Source of the DNA: Azospirillum griseum
GTDB lineage: Bacteria; Pseudomonadota; Alphaproteobacteria; Azospirillales; Azospirillaceae
Length of the DNA stretch: 64,000 nt
Reading direction: 5' to 3'
NCBI RefSeq assembly: GCF_003966125.1
Contig: NZ_RXMA01000011.1
Coordinates: 100,921 to 164,920 of the forward strand
The notes beneath the pieces were generated by a model that was given only the letters and a program-made list of their open reading frames with translations, did not search any database and had not been told where the DNA came from. The number at the start of each line of letters is the position of its first letter. Position 1 is the first letter of the stretch. The translations under genes and the position numbers were made by a program. Positions 56,816 to 64,000 of the stretch are shown in pieces.

Positions 56816-56955
56816 CAGTCGGTCGATCCCACAACAACGGTTCCGTTTCCGCACAAGCGCAAAAGCGCCAGTGCGCGACATTCGCGGACTGGCGGAGATA
56901 CCCGGCATAGGGCCAGGGACCCGGTCTATCGGCTTGGCGGAAGACAGGTTGGCGG

Positions 56956-56984
56956 ACCATAGAGAAGCGGCGCGCCCGAGTCAA
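56956..56984 (-). promoter_or_regulatory. Sigma-70-type promoter of the ffh operon
   Basis: On the reverse strand TTGACT (56984-56979), exactly 17 nt, then TATGGT (56961-56956). Both hexamers are close to consensus. A start near 56949 would give a 130-nt leader before ffh. Confidence 0.65.
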
Positions 56985-57113
56985 CACCGACAAAATCAGC
57001 CTTGAAACATCCGGGTTGTCAGCGGAATGTTGTGTGACACCTTTACGATTCTTAACTGTTTTTTGGCGTCTTGCATCCATTCTGGACCGCCAGATGAAAG
57101 AGGGTTTCCGGCG

Positions 57114-58466
57114 ATGTCGTCCGCCCAGGGCTTCGGGTCCAACACGCCGCGCACCAAGCTGACGCAAAGTCAGTTGAACGCGATTCTGCTGCGCCACCTG
57201 GCTTTCCGCAAAAGCCAGCCCGGAGGTGTGCGGGCGAATCTGAAGATGCGCGACCTGTCCCACCTCGACCTGTCGGGCATTGATCTGTCGGACGCCGACC
57301 TGTCGGGGGCCAAGCTGTTCAGCGCCCGCTTGACCGGGGCCAACCTGTCGAACGCCAACCTGTACGCCGCCGATCTGCGTTTGGCCAATCTGGAGCGCGC
57401 CGATTTGCGTCGGGCCGATCTGCGCGGGGCCTGTTTGCGCGGGGCGGTGCTGACCGAAGCGTCGATGGTCGAGGTTGATCTGCGCGACGGCACGCTGCTG
57501 CATTATGATTCCAGCGGCGAGATGACGGCGCACCAGTACGAGAACGCCGTCCTCACGTCCGAAATGACAGCGGCGACCATTCGAGGGGCCGACCTGTCGC
57601 GGGCCAAGATCGCCAACGCCTTCGTCATGCAGACCGACCTGACCGACGCCGTGCTGCGCGGCACCAAATTCATGCGCGCCAACCTGACCGGATCGAACCT
57701 GACCGGCTGCGATCTGACCGACGCCGATCTGACCGAGGCGAACCTGACCGGGGCCACCCTGTCGGGCGCGGTGATGACCGGCTGTGCCATCAACCGCACC
57801 AACTTCAGCGGGGCCACGCTGATCGGCGCGATTCTGGACGCCGCGCAGCTGCGCGCGCCCAACCTGCAGGCGGCGGTTCTGGCCAAGCCCCTGGAGAATC
57901 CCGACGACGATCTGCGCGACCTGCTGGTGGCGCACGCCGCCTGGATCGAAAGCGGCGGCAAGGAGGGAACCCGCGCCGATCTGTCCACCCTGGATCTGTC
58001 GGGCCGCAAATTGGACGGGGTCAATCTGTCCGCCGCCATTCTCAATTGCATCACCTTGCGCGGGGCATCTCTGGCCGGAGTGTCCATGGCCATCGCCGAT
58101 CTGTCGCTGGCCGATCTGCGCAAGGCCGATTTCACCAACGCCGACCTGCGCGGGGTGAATCTGGAACGCGCCACCCTGACCGGCACCAACCTGACCGGGG
58201 CGCAACTCGGTCCCGTCCACATCCAAACGATGAGCGGCCATGTCTGGCGCGCCAACCTGCAACGCGCCCGGCTGGGCATGGCCCTGCTGCGCAACGCCGA
58301 CCTGCGCAAAGCGAATCTCTCCGGGGCCAATCTCGCGGGCGCGGATTTGCGCGGGGCCAACCTGAGCGAGGCCGACCTCAGCGGAGCCGACCTGACCGGT
58401 GCTGCGCTCGACGGGGCGACGCTGGACAACGCCAACACCGCCGAGGCGATCGGCCTGCCGACCTGA
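57114..58466 (+). CDS. Pentapeptide repeat protein
   Basis: A 450-residue protein made largely of A(D/N)LXX repeats, which fold as a right-handed quadrilateral helix. Three repeat blocks are seen (about residues 45-120, 155-250 and 290-445), split by two non-repeat segments. The first contains YDSSGEMTAHQYENAVL; the second contains DLRDLLVAHAAWIESGGKEG. The ATG at 57114 is used (MSSAQGFGSN). No signal peptide or membrane helix. The role is unknown; short relatives such as Qnr/MfpA mimic DNA, but nothing here shows that. It is divergent from ffh. Confidence 0.92.
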   Translation: MSSAQGFGSNTPRTKLTQSQLNAILLRHLAFRKSQPGGVRANLKMRDLSHLDLSGIDLSDADLSGAKLFSARLTGANLSNANLYAADLRLANLERADLRRADLRGACLRGAVLTEASMVEVDLRDGTLLHYDSSGEMTAHQYENAVLTSEMTAATIRGADLSRAKIANAFVMQTDLTDAVLRGTKFMRANLTGSNLTGCDLTDADLTEANLTGATLSGAVMTGCAINRTNFSGATLIGAILDAAQLRAPNLQAAVLAKPLENPDDDLRDLLVAHAAWIESGGKEGTRADLSTLDLSGRKLDGVNLSAAILNCITLRGASLAGVSMAIADLSLADLRKADFTNADLRGVNLERATLTGTNLTGAQLGPVHIQTMSGHVWRANLQRARLGMALLRNADLRKANLSGANLAGADLRGANLSEADLSGADLTGAALDGATLDNANTAEAIGLPT

Positions 58467-58491
58467 CCCAGAACCGCGCCACGCTCCGGGT

Positions 58492-59166
58492 TCAGGAGAC
58501 CCGGCGGGAGACCCACGCGCCCGACGGGTAGACGGTGCGGACGTGCTGGATCAGGATGTTGCGGGCGTCGAGCAACTGCCCCATCCGCTCGCGGCAGGCG
58601 ACGACGCCGGTGTCGGGGTGATAGACCGGGGCCAACTCACGAAAACGCCGCCGGACCAGATCCTCGTCGAAACACCATTCGCTGACGAAACCGAACATCA
58701 GGGCGGCGTCGCGCACCTCGGTGATGCGGCCATCCAGCGGTTGGAAGGACAGGCGTTGCAGCGCGTGCGCCAACGCCTTGTTGCGGTAGCCCAGCGTTTC
58801 CACCGCCGCCTCCAGCCGCCCGACATCCCCGGCGGGCATGACCCGGAATCCCGGATCGGCCAGCGCCACAGCGGCGGCCAAAGCCCGACGGACCGCCGCG
58901 TCGCTGCCGGTGACAGAGGCGCACAGCGTCAGAACGGCAGCCCCGTCGGCGTCGTGATCCCCCGGATCCTCGGCCCCGTCCGGCAACAGCAGAGTCGCCG
59001 CCCGCGCCAGCGCCCCCGCATCGGTCCCCCGCGCGGCGGCCAGCGCCACCACCGCGTCGCGCAAACGCACGCCACAGGGCACGCGCCGCAGCGGCGGTGA
59101 ATCGGTGGCAAGATGGGGCATGGGGGGCGAATCGCCAATGGGCGCGGTCATGGTGGGCACCAACAA
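58492..59166 (-). CDS. J-domain-like protein
   Basis: A 224-residue protein whose last ~55 residues resemble a J domain: a first helix, DEDLVRRRFRELAPVYHPD with the HPD tripeptide, then a helix MGQLLDARNILIQH. The N-terminal ~110 residues are Ala-rich with no recognised fold. J domains stimulate DnaK ATPase, so it may be a co-chaperone. It is the last gene of the minus-strand signalling cluster and lies 72 nt after the periplasmic-protein gene. Assignment rests on the HPD and its helices only. Confidence 0.65.
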   Translation of the reverse strand: MLVPTMTAPIGDSPPMPHLATDSPPLRRVPCGVRLRDAVVALAAARGTDAGALARAATLLLPDGAEDPGDHDADGAAVLTLCASVTGSDAAVRRALAAAVALADPGFRVMPAGDVGRLEAAVETLGYRNKALAHALQRLSFQPLDGRITEVRDAALMFGFVSEWCFDEDLVRRRFRELAPVYHPDTGVVACRERMGQLLDARNILIQHVRTVYPSGAWVSRRVS

Positions 59167-59238
59167 TCCTCAGCGCCCGCGAATCCTAGCGCAAAGGCCG
59201 GATTCCCCGCAACGGCTCTGTGGGATTGACCACGCGCC

Positions 59239-59907
59239 TCAGCGCTTCATCAACGCGGCGGACCCTGGTGGCAGCTTGTCCAGCAGATCGGTGATGTAGG
59301 CGGTTTCGGATTTGCCGGACATGGCGGCAAAGCCCTTCAGCATTTGGCTGCCAAAGGAGAAGACATTGGCCAGATCGATCCGCCACGCCCCGCCTTCGCG
59401 GACGAAATCGGCGGGAACCAACGCCGGGCGGTTGTCCACCATCAGCAGACCTGAAGCGTGATCGCCCTTGACCCGCACCGGCCCCAGCGCGCTGCGGGCG
59501 ATGATGTTGGGGCCAAGCCAACCCTGCTTCAGCGCGTGATCGGCAATGTCGCCCACCGACATGCGGCGCAACTCCGCCGGTCCCAGATAACGGCGCAGCC
59601 CCATGGCGGCGAAGCGTTCGGCGGGTTCCAGCCGATCCAGTGCCGAATCCCCTGGCGCTCGTGCGGCGTTGCGCACCGACTCCAGCGCCTTGACCGAGGC
59701 ACGCGACAGCAAAGGCACAGCATCGCGCCCCCGCTGGGCAGACAAAGCCGCCTTGGCAGTGTCAAAGGCGGCGGCGACCTCGCGCTCCTCCGCTGTCGCC
59801 CGTGGCGGCGTGTTGGCCCACACAGCCGGGGGCAACGACAGGGCAAAAACACCGAACGTCAACGCACGGAACACAGCGCGGCGAGCAACGGAACGCGTCA
59901 TGGTCAC
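59239..59907 (-). CDS. Hypothetical exported protein
   Basis: A 222-residue protein with an N-terminal signal peptide (VARRAVFRALTFGVFALSLPPAVWA). The mature part is all-soluble, with VAAAFDTAKAALSAQRGRDAV, then LGPAELRRMSVGDIADHALK and a lipocalin-like or beta segment (ARSALGPVRVKGDHASGLLM). I do not recognise the family. A GTG at 59907 overlaps the DUF2336 stop (GTGA); ATG at 59901 is the alternative. It is the third gene of a coupled operon. Confidence 0.72.
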   Translation of the reverse strand: MTMTRSVARRAVFRALTFGVFALSLPPAVWANTPPRATAEEREVAAAFDTAKAALSAQRGRDAVPLLSRASVKALESVRNAARAPGDSALDRLEPAERFAAMGLRRYLGPAELRRMSVGDIADHALKQGWLGPNIIARSALGPVRVKGDHASGLLMVDNRPALVPADFVREGGAWRIDLANVFSFGSQMLKGFAAMSGKSETAYITDLLDKLPPGSAALMKR

Positions 59908-61205
59908 GCCTTGGCCTCGACTCCGAAGAACTCCAACTGCCAGCGCATTTCATCGTCGCTCATCGGGTAATGCGTCCCGTCGCGCGCGTTCAGCGCCGTC
60001 TTGGGTGGAATCTGCGCCAAGCGCAACTGGGCCTGCCGGGCAAAGCGCATGGTCAACCCGGCCCGCCAGCACAGGGCCGTGACAGCGCGCGGGGCATGGG
60101 TGCCGATGATGCGATCCACGATGGCCACCGGGATCTGCGACAGTTCCGACAGGCCAGCCAGAACAAACGCCCGGTCGCCTTCGACCATCGACCCTTCCAG
60201 GACGGATTCGGTCAGCTTGCCTTCCTTGAACAGCCGTGCCGCCCGGTCGGACGGGCGTTCCGTCGGCTTGTCCGATCCCGCAGCAGGGCCGCCGACCGGA
60301 TCGCCGCCGAAATCGACCGGACCACCGCCCGACGCCGCCTTGCCAACGCGCTGGCGCACCGCCTCGGCCAACTCGCGCGCCGCCGCCGGGTCCAGGTCTT
60401 CGCGGTTCTGCAGCACCTTCAGCAAACCATCGGCCACGAAGCTGGCCAGACGCGCCACCGCGCGCGCGGGCAGGCGCGGACGACGCACCAACGGGGCGTG
60501 CCACGGTTCATGCTGGGGCGCGCGGTCCAGAATGCGGTCCAGCGTGTCTTCCCGCACCTGGGCCGAGGCGTTGCCGAGCAGGGCCGTGACCGCCGCCTCG
60601 TCGTCGGACCGGGCGATGGCGTCGGCGACCGCCGCCGACACGTTGCGGCGGCTGGCGATGGCCGACATCGCGCCCGACACCGGCCCTTTCATGATGATGT
60701 CGGCCAGATCCTCGTCGGTCAGGATCGGGGAATTCAGCAGCACCGGGCTGCACACCGACAGTTCGACGTCGCGGGCCAGCGTGTTGATGACGCCATGGGG
60801 GGCGTTGGGCAGATCCTTCAGCGCTTCGGCCAGAATGCCGCGCACCTCGGTCGCCTGATCGCGCGCCAGGGTTTCCAGACACTCGACCGTCAGCTTTTCG
60901 ATCTGCGCGGCCTGGTTGGCCGACAGCTCCGGCATCAGGCGCGCGATCTTCTGGGCCACCGCGCTGCGCACCATGACCTCGCGGTCCTTGGCGAGCATCA
61001 GGTCGGCCTGGCGCGGCGTTCCGGCGTTGGTGGCGATGGCGCGCCGCACCTCCGCCGCCGCGTCGGCGGCCAGGAAATACAACAGCTCCGGCCGTGTCTT
61101 GGGATGCTCAGCCACCTTGCGGCGCACCGCCGGGTCGGCGCTGCGCACCATCTGTTTGGCGGCCTCGTAATCGGCGGGATCGAGCTGTTCGGGTCGCAAG
61201 GTCAC
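59904..61205 (-). CDS. DUF2336 domain-containing protein
   Basis: A 433-residue all-helical protein with repeated short helices resembling HEAT-like units (SADPAVRRKVAEHPKTRPELL and VRRAIATNAGTPRQADLMLA). It matches DUF2336 proteins, which are found mainly in alphaproteobacteria and often beside signalling genes. No membrane segment. A Gly/Asp/Pro linker (~285-315) divides two helical parts. It starts with GTG overlapping the GGDEF stop (GTGA). Its role is unknown. Confidence 0.88.
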   Translation of the reverse strand: MTLRPEQLDPADYEAAKQMVRSADPAVRRKVAEHPKTRPELLYFLAADAAAEVRRAIATNAGTPRQADLMLAKDREVMVRSAVAQKIARLMPELSANQAAQIEKLTVECLETLARDQATEVRGILAEALKDLPNAPHGVINTLARDVELSVCSPVLLNSPILTDEDLADIIMKGPVSGAMSAIASRRNVSAAVADAIARSDDEAAVTALLGNASAQVREDTLDRILDRAPQHEPWHAPLVRRPRLPARAVARLASFVADGLLKVLQNREDLDPAAARELAEAVRQRVGKAASGGGPVDFGGDPVGGPAAGSDKPTERPSDRAARLFKEGKLTESVLEGSMVEGDRAFVLAGLSELSQIPVAIVDRIIGTHAPRAVTALCWRAGLTMRFARQAQLRLAQIPPKTALNARDGTHYPMSDDEMRWQLEFFGVEAKA

Positions 61206-62941
61206 GGCGACGCCTCCGCGACGGTGGTGGAGGAAGACGGTTCATAGGCCGGGGCCAAGGCGTAATGGCCCTTGCCGCTTTTCTTGGCCGCGTACATGGC
61301 AACGTCGGCGCGGTCGGTCAACTCCCGCACCGTTTCGCCCCGGCCCGGAACATGAACGGCGATGCCGATGGACAGGCCCAGCGGCTTTTCCGGGCTGGCC
61401 GACAAGTGGGCAAGACCAACCATGCCGGACAGCAGGCGTTCGGCCACCCGCTTGGCCTGCGCCTCATCGGCACGGCCCAGCCACAACACAAACTCGTCAC
61501 CACCCAAACGCCCCGGCACATCGCCAGGCCGCACACCGGTGGACAGCAGGGTCCCGATGGCCTTCAGCACCGCGTCGCCCTGCTGGTGGCCGTGCAGGTC
61601 GTTGACCGCCTTGAAATTGTCGAGATCGACGTAGAGCAAGGCCGACGCTCCGCTGTCGGGACGGGCGAGGCTCTCCTCCAGCCGCTCGAAGAAGGTGCGG
61701 CGGTTGAACAGGCCGGTCAGCCCATCGCGCTCCGACAGACGGCGCAGCCGCTCCTGATAGGCCAGATGGGCGTGCGCGATGCCGATGTGGTCGGCCACAC
61801 CGGACAACAGATGCAGGTCTTCCTCGTCCCACGGCTCGGCGTTGTCACCACGCCACAGCAAAACCGCCCCGTTCAGCGCCTGCCGGTGCTCGGTGCGCTC
61901 GCCGATGATCAGCAGATCGCCCAACCGCTCCACCACGACCCCATCGCTGGCGGCGATGCGATCCAGCAAGGGGCGCAACGCGTCTTCGCCGCCGCCCTGA
62001 CCATCCACATCCACCTGCGCCAGATCAGCCCCGAATTCCGCCACCAACGTCAGGCCGCTGCCAGACCCGGCCCCCTCCGCCGGGGTTTCGGTCGCCCGAT
62101 AGATGCGGCAACCGTCAGCGGTCAAGGCCCGCGCCGTTTCCGCCGAGGCCACCGACAACGCTTCGAACGCGTCCAACCGATCGCGCAGGGTGTGGACGAT
62201 GTGGGCAAGCAACCGTTCACGGTTACGCACCCGCGCCAACTCCGCCGAGCGCAAGACCTGATCGGTGACGTCACGGCACACCCCGCGCGCGCCCAACCAT
62301 TCCCCTTGCGAACCGAACAGCGGCAGCGCCGAGGCCACGACACAGGCCGGAGTCCCGTCCGCGCTCTTCAGCCACAATTCGCTTTGATCGACCGGACGGC
62401 GGCTGTCGAAGGGCAACGGCAGGTCGCCCCATTCGTCAAGCGCCAGACTGCGCGGATCGCGCCCGATCAGACTGTCGGCGTCGTACCCCAGGGCACCCCG
62501 GTTTGTGACGAAGACAAAGCTGCCGTCCGGCCCGGTTTCCCAGGCGAAGTCGGACGACACCTCCACCAGATCCTTGTAGCGCCGCCGCGATTCGGTCAGC
62601 GTGTGGCGCAGTTGACGTTCGAGCGTGTCATCGCGTCCCAGCAGAAGGAATCCGCCATCGGTCTGGGGCACCCCAGCCCATTCGACGATCATGATCCCCC
62701 GCGCCGATTCGACCGGGACCGACCGCAATCCCGGCGCAACGCTGGCCCCAGTCAACCAACCGATCAGCGCGGGCAACCAACGCGGGTCGGCGTCCAGCAG
62801 GTCTTCAGCCTCGGCGTTCGCGTCGGCCACCGCCATGTCCGCACCCAGCCGCAGAGCCGGGCCGGGATAGGTGGCGATCAGCGCGGCAACGCCGACGGGG
62901 TCTTGAGCGGAGGGGGACGCGGTGGCCAAGGGAAGATCCAC
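61202..62941 (-). CDS. Diguanylate cyclase with PAS and GAF-like sensors
   Basis: A 579-residue protein that makes cyclic di-GMP. A PAS domain (~130-240) has DLVEVSSDFAWETGPDGSFV and ends GVCRDVTDQVLRS. A GAF-like domain (~260-400) follows. The C-terminal GGDEF domain has the intact active site GGDEF (480-484), with the inhibitory I-site RPGD (471-474) at the correct spacing, so product inhibition is expected. No membrane helix. It is first in the coupled operon with DUF2336 and an exported protein. Confidence 0.93.
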   Translation of the reverse strand: MDLPLATASPSAQDPVGVAALIATYPGPALRLGADMAVADANAEAEDLLDADPRWLPALIGWLTGASVAPGLRSVPVESARGIMIVEWAGVPQTDGGFLLLGRDDTLERQLRHTLTESRRRYKDLVEVSSDFAWETGPDGSFVFVTNRGALGYDADSLIGRDPRSLALDEWGDLPLPFDSRRPVDQSELWLKSADGTPACVVASALPLFGSQGEWLGARGVCRDVTDQVLRSAELARVRNRERLLAHIVHTLRDRLDAFEALSVASAETARALTADGCRIYRATETPAEGAGSGSGLTLVAEFGADLAQVDVDGQGGGEDALRPLLDRIAASDGVVVERLGDLLIIGERTEHRQALNGAVLLWRGDNAEPWDEEDLHLLSGVADHIGIAHAHLAYQERLRRLSERDGLTGLFNRRTFFERLEESLARPDSGASALLYVDLDNFKAVNDLHGHQQGDAVLKAIGTLLSTGVRPGDVPGRLGGDEFVLWLGRADEAQAKRVAERLLSGMVGLAHLSASPEKPLGLSIGIAVHVPGRGETVRELTDRADVAMYAAKKSGKGHYALAPAYEPSSSTTVAEASP

Positions 62942-63146
62942 GGTGGTCTCTGTTGTGGAGAAGGATCTGGGTGGGAGCAGGTCTCGCTGTGAGAAAAACC
63001 GATAGAGGATAAAACGTAAAAGTGCGAGCGGTCGTAGCGTCGGCCATGCTACCGCCTTGCTGGTTAATCTTCAATCAACCATCGCATCCGGGGAAAACGC
63101 AGGAAACCGCCTTGCCGCCGGGCGGGACAGGCTCCATTGTTGCGCC

Positions 63147-63878
63147 ATGACCGCATCTCCCAGCCTTGTCGGCCTGCGTGACACCGGGGTTTGGATCTTC
63201 GACCTCGACAACACGCTTTACCCCGCCTCCTGCAACCTGTTCGCCCAGGTGGATCGCCGCATCGGCGAGTACATCGCCCGCCATTTCGACATCCCGTTCG
63301 AACAGGCACGGCTTCAGCAAAAGCGGTTCTTCCGCGAGTATGGGACCACCCTGAACGGGTTGATGGCTGAACACCGGGTCGATCCCATCGATTACATGGA
63401 CTATGTCCACGACATCGACGTCAGCTCCGTGCAGCCCTCCGCCCTGCTGATCGCCGCGTTGGACCGGCTGCCGGGGCGCAAGGTCATCTACACCAACGGC
63501 TCCACCCGCCACGCGGAGAATGTGGCCGGGCGGCTGGGTGTGCTGGACCGGTTCGAGGCAATCTACGACATCGTCACCGCCGATTACCGGCCAAAGCCCG
63601 ATCCGCGCCCCTACGCCGACCTGATCGCCCGCCACGGCATCGACCCGGCGCGGGCCTGCATGGTCGAGGACATCGCCCGCAACCTGGCCCCCGCCCACGC
63701 GCTGGGCATGACCACGGTGTGGCTGCGCGGGGAGAAGGATTACGAACGCGCCGGGGTCGAGGACGGCCAGCACATCGACCATCAGGTCGATGACCTGCCG
63801 CGCTGGCTGGCCACGGTCGCCGGGCTGGAGGTCGCCGGGCTGGAGTCTGGGGCAGACGGCCCGGCAACCCCGCTCTGA
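63147..63878 (+). CDS. HAD-family pyrimidine 5'-nucleotidase-like phosphatase
   Basis: A 243-residue HAD hydrolase. Motif I is DLDNTLY (Asp19 nucleophile, Asp21 acid), motif II is YTNGSTRHA, motif III Lys is in YRPKPDPRPY and motif IV is MVEDIARNLAPAHALG. The opening WIFDLDNTLYPASCNLF is typical of the SDT1/PPM1-like subgroup that removes phosphate from UMP/CMP. The ATG at 63147 is chosen over upstream readings. It is divergent from the GGDEF gene (205-bp gap, AT-richer). Confidence 0.9.
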   Translation: MTASPSLVGLRDTGVWIFDLDNTLYPASCNLFAQVDRRIGEYIARHFDIPFEQARLQQKRFFREYGTTLNGLMAEHRVDPIDYMDYVHDIDVSSVQPSALLIAALDRLPGRKVIYTNGSTRHAENVAGRLGVLDRFEAIYDIVTADYRPKPDPRPYADLIARHGIDPARACMVEDIARNLAPAHALGMTTVWLRGEKDYERAGVEDGQHIDHQVDDLPRWLATVAGLEVAGLESGADGPATPL

Positions 63879-64000
63879 CCCTGCGTCATGGCGCGGTCGC
63901 GCAGGAACGCGCCCACGGGAATCGCATTTGGAAAAGATGAGTAGCAGCGTTCGTTGAAATGGATTCTGTATGTCGGCCCTTATGGCGGGAGCTGGGTCGA
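63879..64000. other. Non-coding end of the window
   Basis: No credible gene or clear signal in the last 122 bases; the longest reading from the ATG at 63888 stops after 18 codons. Confidence 0.6.

Noticed and set aside
54236..56962. A 908-residue open frame on the + strand opposite trmD, rimM, rpsP and ffh
   Set aside because: Its protein is His/Gln/Arg/Gly-rich, has no known motif and mirrors five certain genes on the other strand; it is a by-product of high GC content.

Overview
The window is chromosomal DNA from a strongly GC-rich alphaproteobacterium. The best guess is a free-living, flagellated member of the Rhodospirillales/Azospirillales (Azospirillum-like). The evidence is the ffs-dnaX-ybaB-recR order, a DUF2336 protein, chemoreceptors that end in a PilZ domain (as in Azospirillum Tlp1), a membrane-anchored CycM-type cytochrome c, and frequent GTG starts with 4-base GTGA/ATGA gene overlaps. 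No prophage, CRISPR array, rRNA or tRNA was seen.

Layout. 1-3.4 kb: two regulator/target pairs, a LysR gene divergent from a cut-off SDR oxidoreductase and an AraC gene divergent from an MFS transporter. 3.4-6.6 kb: SRP RNA, dnaX, ybaB and recR. 6.7-9.7 kb: a large membrane-domain/FAD-desaturase fusion and a cytochrome c. 9.9-14.0 kb: kdsB, pheA, nudC, hisN and a hypothetical gene. 14.1-14.3 kb: copy A of a MITE-like element. 14.4-22.1 kb: a five-gene Yej-type peptide ABC transporter with two binding proteins. 22-30.3 kb: single metabolic and housekeeping genes (GNAT, GST, M17 peptidase, fliG, MarR, ghrA, rluE-like, TAXI binding protein, HupE-like). 30.4-30.65 kb: copy B of the MITE-like element, inverted. 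30.9-38.5 kb: lipoproteins, an SDR, a ChaN-PDZ fusion, rmuC, a GlxA/DJ-1 pair and a DUF2975/Xre pair. 38.7-43.6 kb: a duplicated unit of chemoreceptor-PilZ plus a tiny zinc-ribbon membrane protein. 43.6-45.7 kb: thiC with a TPP riboswitch. 45.7-56.8 kb, all on the minus strand: corA, argB, an antiporter and a protein-synthesis/membrane-insertion block (ffh, rpsP, rimM, trmD, rplS, rpmH, rnpA, yidD, yidC, engB). 57-64 kb: a pentapeptide-repeat protein, a J-domain-like protein, a coupled GGDEF/DUF2336/periplasmic-protein operon and a HAD phosphatase.

How the parts fit. Both halves of the signal recognition particle (ffs and ffh) are present, together with YidC/YidD, so membrane-protein biogenesis is well represented. 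The PilZ chemoreceptors and the GGDEF protein both belong to cyclic-di-GMP signalling, which suggests a motility/second-messenger theme from 38 to 63 kb.

Most notable observations: (i) a non-autonomous element present twice in inverted orientation, each copy with 16-bp terminal inverted repeats and flanked by a 12-bp direct repeat that looks like a target-site duplication; (ii) the duplicated chemoreceptor/zinc-ribbon unit; (iii) the septation-protein-like/desaturase fusion; (iv) a 16-bp, four-copy mini-hairpin array between the TPP riboswitch and thiC.
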